NCBI GenBank assembly: GCA_965208385.1 | Contig: CBDBOO010000122.1 | Coordinates: 33,684 to 97,683 of the forward strand | Direction: 5' to 3' | Source of the DNA: Endozoicomonas sp965208385 | Lineage (GTDB): Bacteria; Pseudomonadota; Gammaproteobacteria; Pseudomonadales; Endozoicomonadaceae | DNA: 64,000 nucleotides | Part shown: in pieces, positions 28,296 through 36,783 of the stretch | Numbering within the stretch: position 1 is the first letter of the stretch | Layout: each line of letters starts with the position of its first letter | The notes under the pieces: generated by a model | The model's database searches: none | The model's input: only the letters and a program-made list of their open reading frames with translations | Told to the model about the DNA's origin: nothing | Program-made: the position numbers and the translations under genes

Positions 28296-28853
28296 TTAAC
28301 TGTTAATGGTGGTTGATACCGTTAACATACGGCGCAGATCATTTTTTGTAGCATCTGATTTAAAACGGGCATTGTCATCACCACAGGTCTTATCTGCATG
28401 GCTATCAGGTCGGGTGAATTTTCCTCGCCAGGCAATGGAAAGACTGACATTGTTGCTGTCTATTTCAATGCAGGCGACAGGGTTTACCAAGCCGCCCGCA
28501 TTGGTATCGGAAGCAGTCTGGATAACGCTACCGTGCAAATTGTTGCTCCATTGCCATAAATCCCAGGCGGCCAATTGGTCCGGTGTGCAGTTGGCATTGC
28601 TTGAGTCGCATAGAGTGCCCGGTTCAGCAATAGCACTATTAACGGTACCGTCGTAGGTTGAGAGCGCATCGCCGTTTGTTGTCATTCTGGCAATAATGTC
28701 ATTAGCCAGACGTAGTGCTATTTCCCGTTGCTGTACTTCAAGAACACTTTTCTGGGATTCTGCTATCAAACCGGCAACACCCAGTAAGCCAATGGAAATA
28801 ATCAGCAGGGCGACAAGAACTTCTATTATTGTGAAGCCACTTTTTTTTGTCAT
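28296..28853 (-). CDS. pilV: Type IV pilus minor pilin PilV
   Basis: 185 residues with leader KKSG/FTIIEVLVALLIISIGLLGVAGL, a textbook PilV N-terminus. Cysteines in the globular domain (TLCDSSNANC; KTCGDDN) are likely disulfide-bonded. It begins 4 bp after fimT. Role: minor pilin of the initiation complex, bridging to PilX/W/E. Confidence 0.9.
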   Translation of the reverse strand: MTKKSGFTIIEVLVALLIISIGLLGVAGLIAESQKSVLEVQQREIALRLANDIIARMTTNGDALSTYDGTVNSAIAEPGTLCDSSNANCTPDQLAAWDLWQWSNNLHGSVIQTASDTNAGGLVNPVACIEIDSNNVSLSIAWRGKFTRPDSHADKTCGDDNARFKSDATKNDLRRMLTVSTTINS

Positions 28854-28857
28854 TCGA

Positions 28858-29397
28858 TTACGCCTCTTCCGGTGTGGCGGGTTCTTGCGGTGTTTCAGTA
28901 TCAGGCTCAGAATCGGAATCAGGGGCTGTGTGTTCAGATGCTGAATAAACGGCAGTGGCTACACTAGTGGCACCGCCAGAGCCTATGGTTATAGTTGATG
29001 AATTGCTGGCATTTTCATGAGTGATTGTTATTGCTCCGCCGTTATAGAGCCCGCGAGCTGTGAAACTGAGACTACCAGCAGATGCAATCATTGAATTACC
29101 GGATAGGGGTGGTAGCCTTTTGATTTCAACACCGTCGATAGTGAGACTGGCACCATTTTGCCAGTTTGAAGCAGGTGTTATGGTGACTGTTTCTCCCCGG
29201 CTGATGGCTTCGGAGCGGGCAAATTGAAGAATGCCCTGAATATCCTGGCTGTGGCTTCTCACTCGGTTATTGGCAATGGAGGTTGTCATTGATGGATAGG
29301 TAATGGCTGCAAGAATGCCAGCTATTGCCAATACGATCATTAACTCTATAAGAGTAAAACCTGTAAGAGTAAAACCTGTATTTTTTCTTATTTTCAT
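28858..29397 (-). CDS. fimT: GspH/FimT-family minor pilin
   Basis: 179 residues, first gene of the minor pilin operon. The leader region contains two copies of G-F-T-L (NTGFTLTGFTLIELMIVLAIAG) from a tandem duplication; only the second copy has the Glu at position 5 and is the functional prepilin site. The GspH domain spans about 40-150. A Pro/Glu/Thr-rich tail (from about residue 155, DSDSEPDTETPQEPATPEEA) follows and is not part of the usual fold. FimU is an alternative name; function as initiation-complex minor pilin is from family knowledge. Confidence 0.85.
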   Translation of the reverse strand: MKIRKNTGFTLTGFTLIELMIVLAIAGILAAITYPSMTTSIANNRVRSHSQDIQGILQFARSEAISRGETVTITPASNWQNGASLTIDGVEIKRLPPLSGNSMIASAGSLSFTARGLYNGGAITITHENASNSSTITIGSGGATSVATAVYSASEHTAPDSDSEPDTETPQEPATPEEA

Positions 29398-29866
29398 AGT
29401 ACCCGTCCTGGCTCGTTTTTAATCCAGAATCCCTGAATAAAAAATCATTGAGTATCAACAGGCTTACGTAACCTCGTTGAGCAACAGGACAGAAAATAAT
29501 AATAAAAAACGGCTCGTATCTTGAACTCGTATCTTGAAATTGATGAGTTTGAACCGATATATTTAGTAAGATGGTTTTCTGTCCATGAAAACGATTCTTT
29601 AGTGTAATAATTCGTAACCAGTGTAATCGTACAGTTTATATTGCATGTTAATAGGATTCATAGATTGTCGGTATTTTAGCGCCGATGAATGGTATTGTGT
29701 TTTCGAAAGTTATGATCCAGTTCACAAAATTAAAATGCAATTGTCACTTATTGATAAACCAGATTGGATGTTATCTGTAGCGTTTAGTGTATTTGTCACA
29801 GTACGATTGATATCCAGGTTGTGATAAGTATTTATGAGACTTTACTACTGCTGAGAATAGATACTT
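29398..29866. other. AT-rich divergent intergenic region upstream of the pilus operon
   Basis: No gene. Very AT-rich; contains a short direct repeat CTCGTATCTTGAA (near 29512 and 29525). It must hold the promoter of the fimT-pilE operon (minus strand) and of the DUF2721 gene (plus strand). No regulator site was identified. Confidence 0.5.
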
Positions 29867-30259
29867 ATGGATTTAACTCTGACGACACCCGCATTGTTGT
29901 TTCCTGCAATTTCCTTATTGTTTCTTTCTTATACCAATAAGTTTCTGGCCCTGGCATCGTTGATTCGTACATTGCACAGTCAATACATGCATGATTCGGA
30001 CAACCATATAATCCGTGGACAGCTCAATAATCTTCGTCGGCGCATGAAATTGATCAAACATATGCAGGGGGCAGGGGTGATGAGTTTTATATTCTGCGTT
30101 GTAGATATGGTTTTATTGCACTTTCACTTAATGAATAGTGCTTATGTTGTTTTTGGTTTCTCTCTGCTGTTATTGTTGATATCACTGTTGATCTGTCTCT
30201 GGGAAATTAAAATATCCGTAGACGCTTTGGAGATGCAGGTTGAGGAAATGCAACAGTAA
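29867..30259 (+). CDS. DUF2721 family membrane protein
   Basis: 130 residues. A hydrophobic N-terminal segment (ALLFPAISLLFLSYTNKFLAL), a central basic helical loop (LNNLRRRMKLIKHMQGAG) and two further spans (VMSFIFCVVDMVLLHFHL; AYVVFGFSLLLLLISLLICLWEI) give the three-span layout of DUF2721 proteins. Biochemical role unknown. Transcribed alone; its terminator is shared with the convergent pqiA-like gene. Confidence 0.8.
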   Translation: MDLTLTTPALLFPAISLLFLSYTNKFLALASLIRTLHSQYMHDSDNHIIRGQLNNLRRRMKLIKHMQGAGVMSFIFCVVDMVLLHFHLMNSAYVVFGFSLLLLLISLLICLWEIKISVDALEMQVEEMQQ

Positions 30260-30267
30260 CTACGTAC

Positions 30268-30300
30268 AGAGAATGAGCGGATAGCTCATTCTCTATTTTT
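30268..30300. terminator. Bidirectional hairpin terminator
   Basis: 11-bp perfect stem AGAGAATGAGC (30268-30278) with GCTCATTCTCT (30284-30294), loop GGATA, then TTTTT on the plus strand. It ends the DUF2721 gene; the stop of the convergent gene lies inside the stem. Confidence 0.85.
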
Positions 30301-30888
30301 AAATTGACTCGTCAGCCATTGTCCCATGACTCCCGAGAGCAGGCAGTAGGCAACAAACCAGTAGAATCCCTGATGCAGCTCTGCCTGAAAATTTACAATG
30401 GCGCTTTCTGACGATGAGGCGTTCGCTGAAAGACAGGCAATGAGAACACCAATGGCAAAAACGTCGGCCATGGACCATTTACTGAACGCGGCACTTAAGC
30501 GTAATAATCGTAGATTCTGAGTCTTGATGGAAGCAGAAAGAAGAAGCAGTGTTTTCAGCGCAGGAATCACAACGCTGAATGTGATAATAAGAACTGCCAC
30601 TAATTTATAACCAAAATTCCATAGATCTTCTGCAGTTCCCAGGATAGAACGTTTTTTTTCATAAATCCGGCTATGACCATCAACTTTCAGGCTTCCCAAA
30701 AATTGATTGGCCATAGATGCCATTGCTGGATGAAGGTTTTGCTCGGTAATGATTTTCTGACCTTCAGACACCAGCGATTGTCGGTTCAGATCGGCCTTTA
30801 ATGTCATCATGGGCAGTATCAAACCAGGTACCAGAAATGAGAGTGAAATAACCGACACCAGAATGATTGATAGTCTTTGTTTTAGCAT
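30286..30888 (-). CDS. PqiA-like paraquat-inducible membrane protein
   Basis: 200 residues. N-terminal signal-like span, a periplasmic loop (about 30-75), then three spans (LVAVLIITFSVVIPALKTLLLL; WSMADVFAIGVLIACL; FYWFVAYCLLSGVMGQWL). The motif FSKWSMADVFAIG matches the PqiA core (W-S-M-x-D-V). PqiA proteins work with MCE-domain PqiB in envelope lipid transport; no pqiB neighbour is present, so this is a single-domain orphan version. Moderately secure. Confidence 0.78.
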   Translation of the reverse strand: MLKQRLSIILVSVISLSFLVPGLILPMMTLKADLNRQSLVSEGQKIITEQNLHPAMASMANQFLGSLKVDGHSRIYEKKRSILGTAEDLWNFGYKLVAVLIITFSVVIPALKTLLLLSASIKTQNLRLLRLSAAFSKWSMADVFAIGVLIACLSANASSSESAIVNFQAELHQGFYWFVAYCLLSGVMGQWLTSQFKNRE

Positions 30889-30969
30889 TATTACGTCCTT
30901 TATTAATCCGAATTACTTATTCTGGTCTATTTCAACAACGGTGCTGATTTTTTTTCAAAAAAAAGGCTT

Positions 30970-31140
30970 CTATCTCTGCTCTTTGTCTGACTCAAGATAA
31001 CGTATTGCTATATCCGGGTAATCGGTGAAGACCTCATCAACACCCACCTTGTTGTAGATAATATCCAGTAAATCGTAAAGTCTCTGGCGTAGGGAGAAAT
31101 TTATCCCTTGTCACGGCGAAAGGTAAAATGAATGAACTTT
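30970..31140 (-). pseudogene. Glycerophosphodiester phosphodiesterase remnant (C-terminal end)
   Basis: Reading the minus strand from about 31125 gives LPFAVTRDKFLP, then after a frame change LYDLLDIIYNKVGVDEVFTDYPD and AIRYLESDKEQR with a stop at 30970. This is the C-terminal signature of GlpQ/UgpQ phosphodiesterases (G-V-D-G-V-F-T-D-x-P-D). The N-terminal three quarters are absent: the sequence beyond 31140 does not match, and recJ ends at 31218. It is a decayed fragment with one frameshift. Confidence 0.65.
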
Positions 31141-31217
31141 CAGGCCTGACAATTGGGCTTCGCGATGTACTTCTCAGCATGGAAACTGTCCCTGTTTCAA
31201 ACGTCTGTTCTCTATTT

Positions 31218-32945
31218 TTAATCAACGGGTCTGAAATAGTCCACCAGCATCTGAAGATTCTGTTGCCCCCTGAATTCATTAATATCCAGTTTGTATACGG
31301 TTTCCAGCCGCTTTACCCTGGGGTCTGGCCAGAGCCCGGGATCAATATTAAAGGCAATGGCGTCCATCCGGAAATCAGATCCCGGTACTTTTAACACCAT
31401 TTTCAGGTGTTTTTGCCCCACCAGTTTTTGCTGTATCACCTGAAATTGACCATCAAACACCGGTTCCGGAAAGCTTTGTCCCCAGGGACCGCCTTCACGT
31501 AATTTTTGTGCGGTATGAAGCGTCATATCAGCAGGGCTCAGTTCACCATCGGTATGAATTTCGGCTTCCAGATCCTGTGGGCTCAGTTGTTTTCTGACTT
31601 CTTTATCAAAGGCGTTTTTGAAACAGTCAAAGTCGACCGATTTAATAGACAGTCCCGCAGCCATGGCATGCCCGCCGAATTTGAGAATCAGTCCGGGATT
31701 ATCTCTGGCTACACTGTCCAGGGCATCACGCATATGCAGCCCTTGAATGGATCGGGCCGAACCTTTGATTTCTCCATGATCAGCATTGGCAAAGGCAATA
31801 ACCGGACGATGCAATCGATCTTTTACCCGTGACGCCAGAATTCCAATAACACCCTGATGCCAGTTTTCCTGAAACAGGCTGACTCCCCAGGGGAGTTCCT
31901 GATGTGTATCCAGTTGGAGACGATCCAGCTCAGCTATTGCTTCTTCCTGCATTCCAGTCTCAATAATCTTTCGATCACGATTTAAGGCATCCAGTTCGCT
32001 GGCCATCTCACGGGCAGTGTTCAGGTCGGTGCAGAGCAATAGTTCTATACCTTCCGACATATCATTGAGTCGTCCGGCAGCATTGAGCCGGGGTCCCAGG
32101 GCAAAGCCCAGATCGGTCGCCACCAGCCGTTTCTGATCACGGCCTGATACTTCGATCAGAGCCTGAATCCCGGGACGGCAACGACCTGCCCTGATTCTGG
32201 CTAATCCCTGATAGACAAAAATCCTGTTATTGGCATCCAGGCTGACCACGTCGGCTACAGTTCCCAGCGCCACCAGATCCAGCAATTCTGCCAGATTGGG
32301 CTCAGGAGATTTATTGAAATAGCCGCGATCTCTGAGGGTCGTTCTCAAGGCGCACATAACATAAAAAATGATACCGACTCCGGCCGTATTTTTGCTGGTA
32401 AACGAGCATCCAGGCTGGTTTGGATTAACGATGGCATCGGCATCAGGAAGGTCGCGGCCTGCCAGATGGTGATCGGTTACTACGACTTTCAGTCCTTTTT
32501 CTTTGGCTGCCTTTACTCCGGAAATGCTGGAGATGCCGTTATCTACAGTGACCAGAATATCCGGGTTATATTCCATGGCGACTTCAACAATTTCCGGGGT
32601 AAGCCCGTAACCGTATTCGAAGCGATTCGGTACCAGATAATCGGCGGTTGCTCCCATTTGTCTCAGCGCCAGTACCCCCAGAGCACTGCTGGTAGCCCCG
32701 TCGCAGTCGAAGTCGCCGACAATAAGAATTCGCTGTTGGGTAAGAATACCTTCGGCGAGTATTTCAGCAGCAGAATCAATGTCTTTTAGTTGGCGATAGT
32801 CGTCTAGCTGCCTGAGTTGCCGCGGCAGGTTGTCTTCAGAATGAATGCCCCGGGCGGAGTAAACTCTGGCCAACAGAGGATCAAGGTCATCAGTGAAGTG
32901 GCAGAGGTCAATGTTATAGGGGCGACGAACAATCTTCGTGGACAT
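31218..32945 (-). CDS. recJ: Single-stranded-DNA-specific exonuclease RecJ
   Basis: 575 residues from ATG 32945 (MSTKIVRRPYN); the frame extends four codons to a TTG at 32957. DHH-family motifs are VGDFDCDGATSSAL (about 75), VDNGISS, and VVVTDHHLAGRDLPDADAIVNP (about 155-176), followed by the DHHA1 domain with GGHAMAAGLSI and the OB-fold. It degrades single-stranded DNA 5'-3' in RecF-pathway and mismatch repair. An IS4-type element ends 27-39 bp upstream, so the native promoter has been displaced. In pseudomonads recJ lies near thrC; here it is 25 kb away. Confidence 0.95.
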   Translation of the reverse strand: MSTKIVRRPYNIDLCHFTDDLDPLLARVYSARGIHSEDNLPRQLRQLDDYRQLKDIDSAAEILAEGILTQQRILIVGDFDCDGATSSALGVLALRQMGATADYLVPNRFEYGYGLTPEIVEVAMEYNPDILVTVDNGISSISGVKAAKEKGLKVVVTDHHLAGRDLPDADAIVNPNQPGCSFTSKNTAGVGIIFYVMCALRTTLRDRGYFNKSPEPNLAELLDLVALGTVADVVSLDANNRIFVYQGLARIRAGRCRPGIQALIEVSGRDQKRLVATDLGFALGPRLNAAGRLNDMSEGIELLLCTDLNTAREMASELDALNRDRKIIETGMQEEAIAELDRLQLDTHQELPWGVSLFQENWHQGVIGILASRVKDRLHRPVIAFANADHGEIKGSARSIQGLHMRDALDSVARDNPGLILKFGGHAMAAGLSIKSVDFDCFKNAFDKEVRKQLSPQDLEAEIHTDGELSPADMTLHTAQKLREGGPWGQSFPEPVFDGQFQVIQQKLVGQKHLKMVLKVPGSDFRMDAIAFNIDPGLWPDPRVKRLETVYKLDINEFRGQQNLQMLVDYFRPVD

Positions 32946-32984
32946 ATAAGAATTCAAATGATGTTAAAATAAGAGATTATCATA

Positions 32985-34303
32985 CAATACTTCGGACACT
33001 TTTAGGCAGCGATAGCCCCATACCCACTGAGCTGCTCGTAGGTGTCCATGACTTTATCGCTACTCAGGGATAACCCTAAGTAGTCAAAAACTCTGCACAT
33101 CAAGTGCTGGTTGAACTTCAGCCTTTTCCAACTGGCAATCGAGATGACGCTCTGGCCTTGGGTATTTTTCTCTCTTAAGTCCTCCAGTTTTAACAGATTA
33201 AGAGCTGAAAAAGAGGCACTTATCTGAGTGTGTATTGATTCTTTTCGGCAAGACTGACAGTCCAGCAGACCTGTATATTGCTTGGCATCACGGAATGCGA
33301 ATTCAATCTGAAATCTGGCCTTGTAATACTTGATAAGTATCATGGCTTCCAGCTTTGCATCGGTTGAATACAGCAACGCAAAACCTGTTTTCTTTTTTCT
33401 CTGCACCCGCAGCATGACAACTCGTATCCAGCATTTCAGACACTTGGAGTACACTCTGGCAGTGTATACCTCTTCACCTGTCTCTAGCTTCCCTGCATGT
33501 TCAAATCGCATCAGATCCCTTTCGGGATTCACCTTGCCTCCGTACACCTTGGGACGGCCGCAACCAGAATAGGGACCATCGTAAGGCCACAGGAGATCAG
33601 CATCACTTCTTAACTTGCCAACATTAACTTGCCAACATGTGCAGACCCGCTCCGACCACAGGAGAAACGAATTTCTGTTTGAAATAGTAAGCGTCAACAG
33701 CCAGATATTTAATCCCCAGTCCGATGAGTTTTTCAATCAGCCCCATCACGTGCCCTGCATAGAGATCAACGCGGGTTTTCTTTTTCTGATCCAGTGTTTG
33801 TTGGGCATCAAGCGGGTAAGCCGTATTGGATTGAAGATCAACCACACTGAGCAATGAGAGCTCCAGCCCACGCTCAGCTTTACCAGTACAGCCACGCCAA
33901 AACATGCCAAGCCCGTCTGTATTTTTGCCGCTTTTGGTCATAAAGCTGGCATCAAGGGCAGCAATCAGCTCGCTTGTCGTTGAAAATACTTCAGATAGCA
34001 TCAGGCAATTGAAATGGAAAAAGTCGAAAGACCTCCTGTACCAGCGACTGATCCGTTTCTCGCTCATTGAAGAGTAGCGGCTCAAGTTACGGAAATTGGC
34101 TTTCCCCTGAAATACGACAAGGGCAGAGAAAAGTAATACGATGAAGGTCTTCTGAGTTTTTTTAACAGTGGACATAGCGTCCAGCGCGGTCTTTACTATG
34201 GATTCCATGAGGAAAATTATCAGCATGTAGAGGTTTTAGATTCCACTATTATCGCTGTTTTTCCTCATGGCATACCTTTTTATAAAAAGTGTCCGAAGTA
34301 TTG
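32985..34303 (-). mobile_element. IS4-type insertion sequence, copy 1
   Basis: 1319 bp. Terminal inverted repeats begin CAATACTTCGGACACTTTT at the left and read AAAAGTGTCCGAAGTATTG at the right. Flanks show a 6-bp direct repeat ATCATA (32979-32984 and 34304-34309), consistent with a target duplication. It carries one broken transposase reading leftward. The right end is identical over 55 nt to the sequence starting at 63946, which is a second copy in opposite orientation. Confidence 0.9.
33002..34226 (-). pseudogene. IS4-family transposase, frameshifted
   Basis: Two overlapping frames: 34226-33624 gives the N-terminal 200 residues (first catalytic Asp in IAALDASFMTKSG, second in YLAVDAYYFK) and 33736-33002 gives the C-terminal part with the IS4 YREK signature (YKARFQIEFAFRDAK). 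At the junction a 14-bp unit ATGTTGGCAAGTTA is tandemly duplicated (minus strand, about 33608-33636) and the frame is lost after HMLAS. Unless rescued by frameshifting this copy makes no full transposase. Confidence 0.85.
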
Positions 34304-34334
34304 ATCATAAAGATAAATGTAATTAGAAAATCTG

Positions 34335-35492
34335 TCAGTTATTGTTTTTATGCCAGTATCGTTCAGCCCAGTTTTTCCTTTCGCTGGCAGTGAAAAAACT
34401 CCAGGCGATGAACCGGCTTGTTTTTTGCCCCTGGGACATTGTGACAACTTCAACCTGCATGACCTTTTCCTGCTGAAGCAGCTTTCTCAATGGACGAATA
34501 TTATCGCCTTTTGAAACGAGGCTGGTGAACCAGCACACTTGCTCCGAATATTCCCTGCTTTCAATAATCATTCGCTTCAGAAAGGTTATTTCGCCACCTT
34601 CACACCAGAGTTCTGCATTCTGCCCACCAAAATTACGCTGGGAATTCTGGGAATTCTGTGGATTTTGTTTTTGAGTGTTATTGATGTTCCTCCATTTCCT
34701 ACGACTACCAGACTGTGCTTCAGCCATGGAAGCATGAAAAGGGGGGTTACACAGGGTTAAATCGAATCGATCCCGGGAGTTGATAATACCTTTAAAGATA
34801 TTGTGTTCATGGTGTTGCTGTATGAGCTTGATTTTGTTTTTCAGGCAGGCATTACTTTCAACAATCAATCGGGCTGAACTCACTGAAACGGGATCAACAT
34901 CCGAGGCTGTAAACCGCCAACCATAGCTCTGACTGCCAATGATAGGGTAAATACAGTTGGCCCCGGTACCAATATCGAGAACGTTTATCTGTCGGCCGGT
35001 AGGGATAGGGGTATTCTGATCAGTTTGTTCTTGTGAACTACCGGCCAGAAGGTCTGCCAGAAAGTGAATGTAGTCTGCCCTTCCCGGAATAGGTGGGCAG
35101 AGATACCCTTCAGGAATCTGCCAGTGCTGGATATTGTAATAATGTGATAACAGCGCCTTATTTAGCCTGAGTACCGCTTGGCTATCGCTGAAATCGATGG
35201 TTTTGTCTCCATGGGGATTGTTCTTCAGAAAGGGTTTCAGTTCAGGACTTTTTTCGCATAAGGCAGTGAAATCATACCGTCCCCGGTGTGCGTTTCTGGG
35301 GTGAAGGGGGGAGTCTGAGAGTTTCGGATTATCTGTTTTTTTGCCTGGATGATTTCCTTGAGACGAAAGGGATGATTGAGGCTTTCTGGTGTTTTTCAAA
35401 ATAGGAACTGCTTTGTTCAATGAATCAATCATTCTAACTTGAATCAGAGGGAGAGCTCTATACCGATTCCCCTTTAAGATTCTGGCAACCAA
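34335..35492 (-). CDS. rlmF: 23S rRNA (adenine(1618)-N6)-methyltransferase RlmF
   Basis: 385 residues. The RlmF core starts at LHPRNAHRGRYDFTALCE (about 63) and includes YLCPPIPGRADYIHFLADLL, the SAM-binding INVLDIGTGANCIYPIIG and the catalytic NPPFHAS (N-P-P-F). It methylates A1618 of 23S rRNA. It is about 75 residues longer than E. coli RlmF because of a low-complexity N-terminal extension; starting at the internal Met of MIDSLNKAV would shorten it. An Asn/Gln-rich insertion (NTQKQNPQNSQNSQRN) follows the NPPF motif and looks like slippage expansion. Confidence 0.92.
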   Translation of the reverse strand: MVARILKGNRYRALPLIQVRMIDSLNKAVPILKNTRKPQSSLSSQGNHPGKKTDNPKLSDSPLHPRNAHRGRYDFTALCEKSPELKPFLKNNPHGDKTIDFSDSQAVLRLNKALLSHYYNIQHWQIPEGYLCPPIPGRADYIHFLADLLAGSSQEQTDQNTPIPTGRQINVLDIGTGANCIYPIIGSQSYGWRFTASDVDPVSVSSARLIVESNACLKNKIKLIQQHHEHNIFKGIINSRDRFDLTLCNPPFHASMAEAQSGSRRKWRNINNTQKQNPQNSQNSQRNFGGQNAELWCEGGEITFLKRMIIESREYSEQVCWFTSLVSKGDNIRPLRKLLQQEKVMQVEVVTMSQGQKTSRFIAWSFFTASERKNWAERYWHKNNN

Positions 35493-35632
35493 CTATTTTA
35501 AGGTTTAGCCGCCAACTATCTCTCATCTCAAAGGAGGATGGTGTACAAGTCATTTTGGTGTCGGGTCAATAGGCTGTTGTGTCTTCAGTGTATTCGTTTT
35601 TTTGGTTTTGGTTTTGCGGTGGGCAAGGTCTT

Positions 35633-36430
35633 TTACTCTGCGCTGGAAGTGTGTAATTCGTCCAGGAAATTCAAGGATAAACTTTGAGCTTCGTAGCGTG
35701 GAGATATATCGTATTGACGCAGTTCCAGATAGAGCTTTGCAGCATGCACGGTTGCATTCAGCAACGATTTTTTCTCTGCTAAAGCGACAGTCTCGTGTTT
35801 TTTAATTTAACGGAAAAATCAGGCAGCAACTGTTCAATTTTACGAACACCTCTGGCGTCGAAACCCACCTGTTGTAATGCTAAAGGTCCCAGCACCTGGT
35901 TTCGCAAAAAGCTTAATAATTCCAGCGCTTCAAAATACTCTCCTCGACCAATTTTTGTGCCTGCATAATGCGTCCAGACCAAAATCTATCCACTGGGCAC
36001 GTGCTTTGGGGTAGGCTCCTTCATCCTGATTTAATGCAGTTTCGAGCCTTGAGTCTCTTGCCCATAAAATGACCGGCTCATCAACTAGAGTGCTGGCGTC
36101 TTCTACTTTAACAAACTTAAAATCTACATGGAGTGCTTCTGGGCCGCAGAGTGTAATTAAAACCCTTGGCTCGCCCACATGTTCACCGGTAAATCCTGCC
36201 ACCATGTTGCCCAGTCCGTCGGCAATAGCGATTCTGTCATTCATTATTGAATCGAATTCATTGGGCTCAACGGCAATAACCAGGTCTAAATCGCTGAAAA
36301 TATCGAGTGAGTTATCTGCATACGAGCCCGATACGGCAATACCGACAATTCTTGAGTCTTCAGTCAGTTTTGGAAGCGCTTGCTCAATAAACTGTTTGTG
36401 GCGTGTGGGAAGTGAACTTGGAAATGGCAT
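35633..36430 (-). pseudogene. Nucleotidyltransferase-domain protein with two frameshifts
   Basis: The N-terminal frame (36430-35930) holds the nucleotidyltransferase motif GIAVSGSYADNSLDIFSDLDLVI (G-S-x10-D-x-D). Near 35981 the frame changes and continues as VWTHYAGTKIGRGEYFEALELL and FDARGVRKIEQLLPDF. Near 35800 it changes again and continues as ETVALAEKKSLLNATVHAAK and YLELRQYDI, to a stop at 35633. All three pieces align in order with an aminoglycoside-adenylyltransferase-like family found in many bacteria. Two independent indels mark it as a pseudogene, or as a sequencing-error hotspot. Confidence 0.75.
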
Positions 36431-36783
36431 GTTTAATCATTTAATTCTTACAGTTTATATTCACCATTTGAGGATGATGTCTGCAAGAATTTCAAACAGC
36501 AATATAAGGTAACCTCTAATTTATAATTATGAGTATTCGTATCAATCCCTATGTACGATTTGCATTACTTTCATTCTTCCGTATTACGCGTTCAGGTGGC
36601 AGACCTGAAGCTGTGGCGAGGCGGGTTGATTGACTCTGGTTTCCGAGAACACGCTACAGGGCAGTAAATATCTGGATGTAATATTGCATTGCATTGTACT
36701 GAATTGACCTGACAGACAGCTTCCTGAAAATGGACTGCTGTCAGATCCGTTCTGAATGCAAATAAATATACTATTTCTCGGCT
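36431..36783. other. Gene-free stretch
   Basis: A 34-codon frame from ATG 36529 (MSIRINPYVRFALL...) matches nothing known to me. Otherwise AT-rich with no clear element. It follows the S9 peptidase stop and precedes (minus strand) the nucleotidyltransferase pseudogene. Confidence 0.4.
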
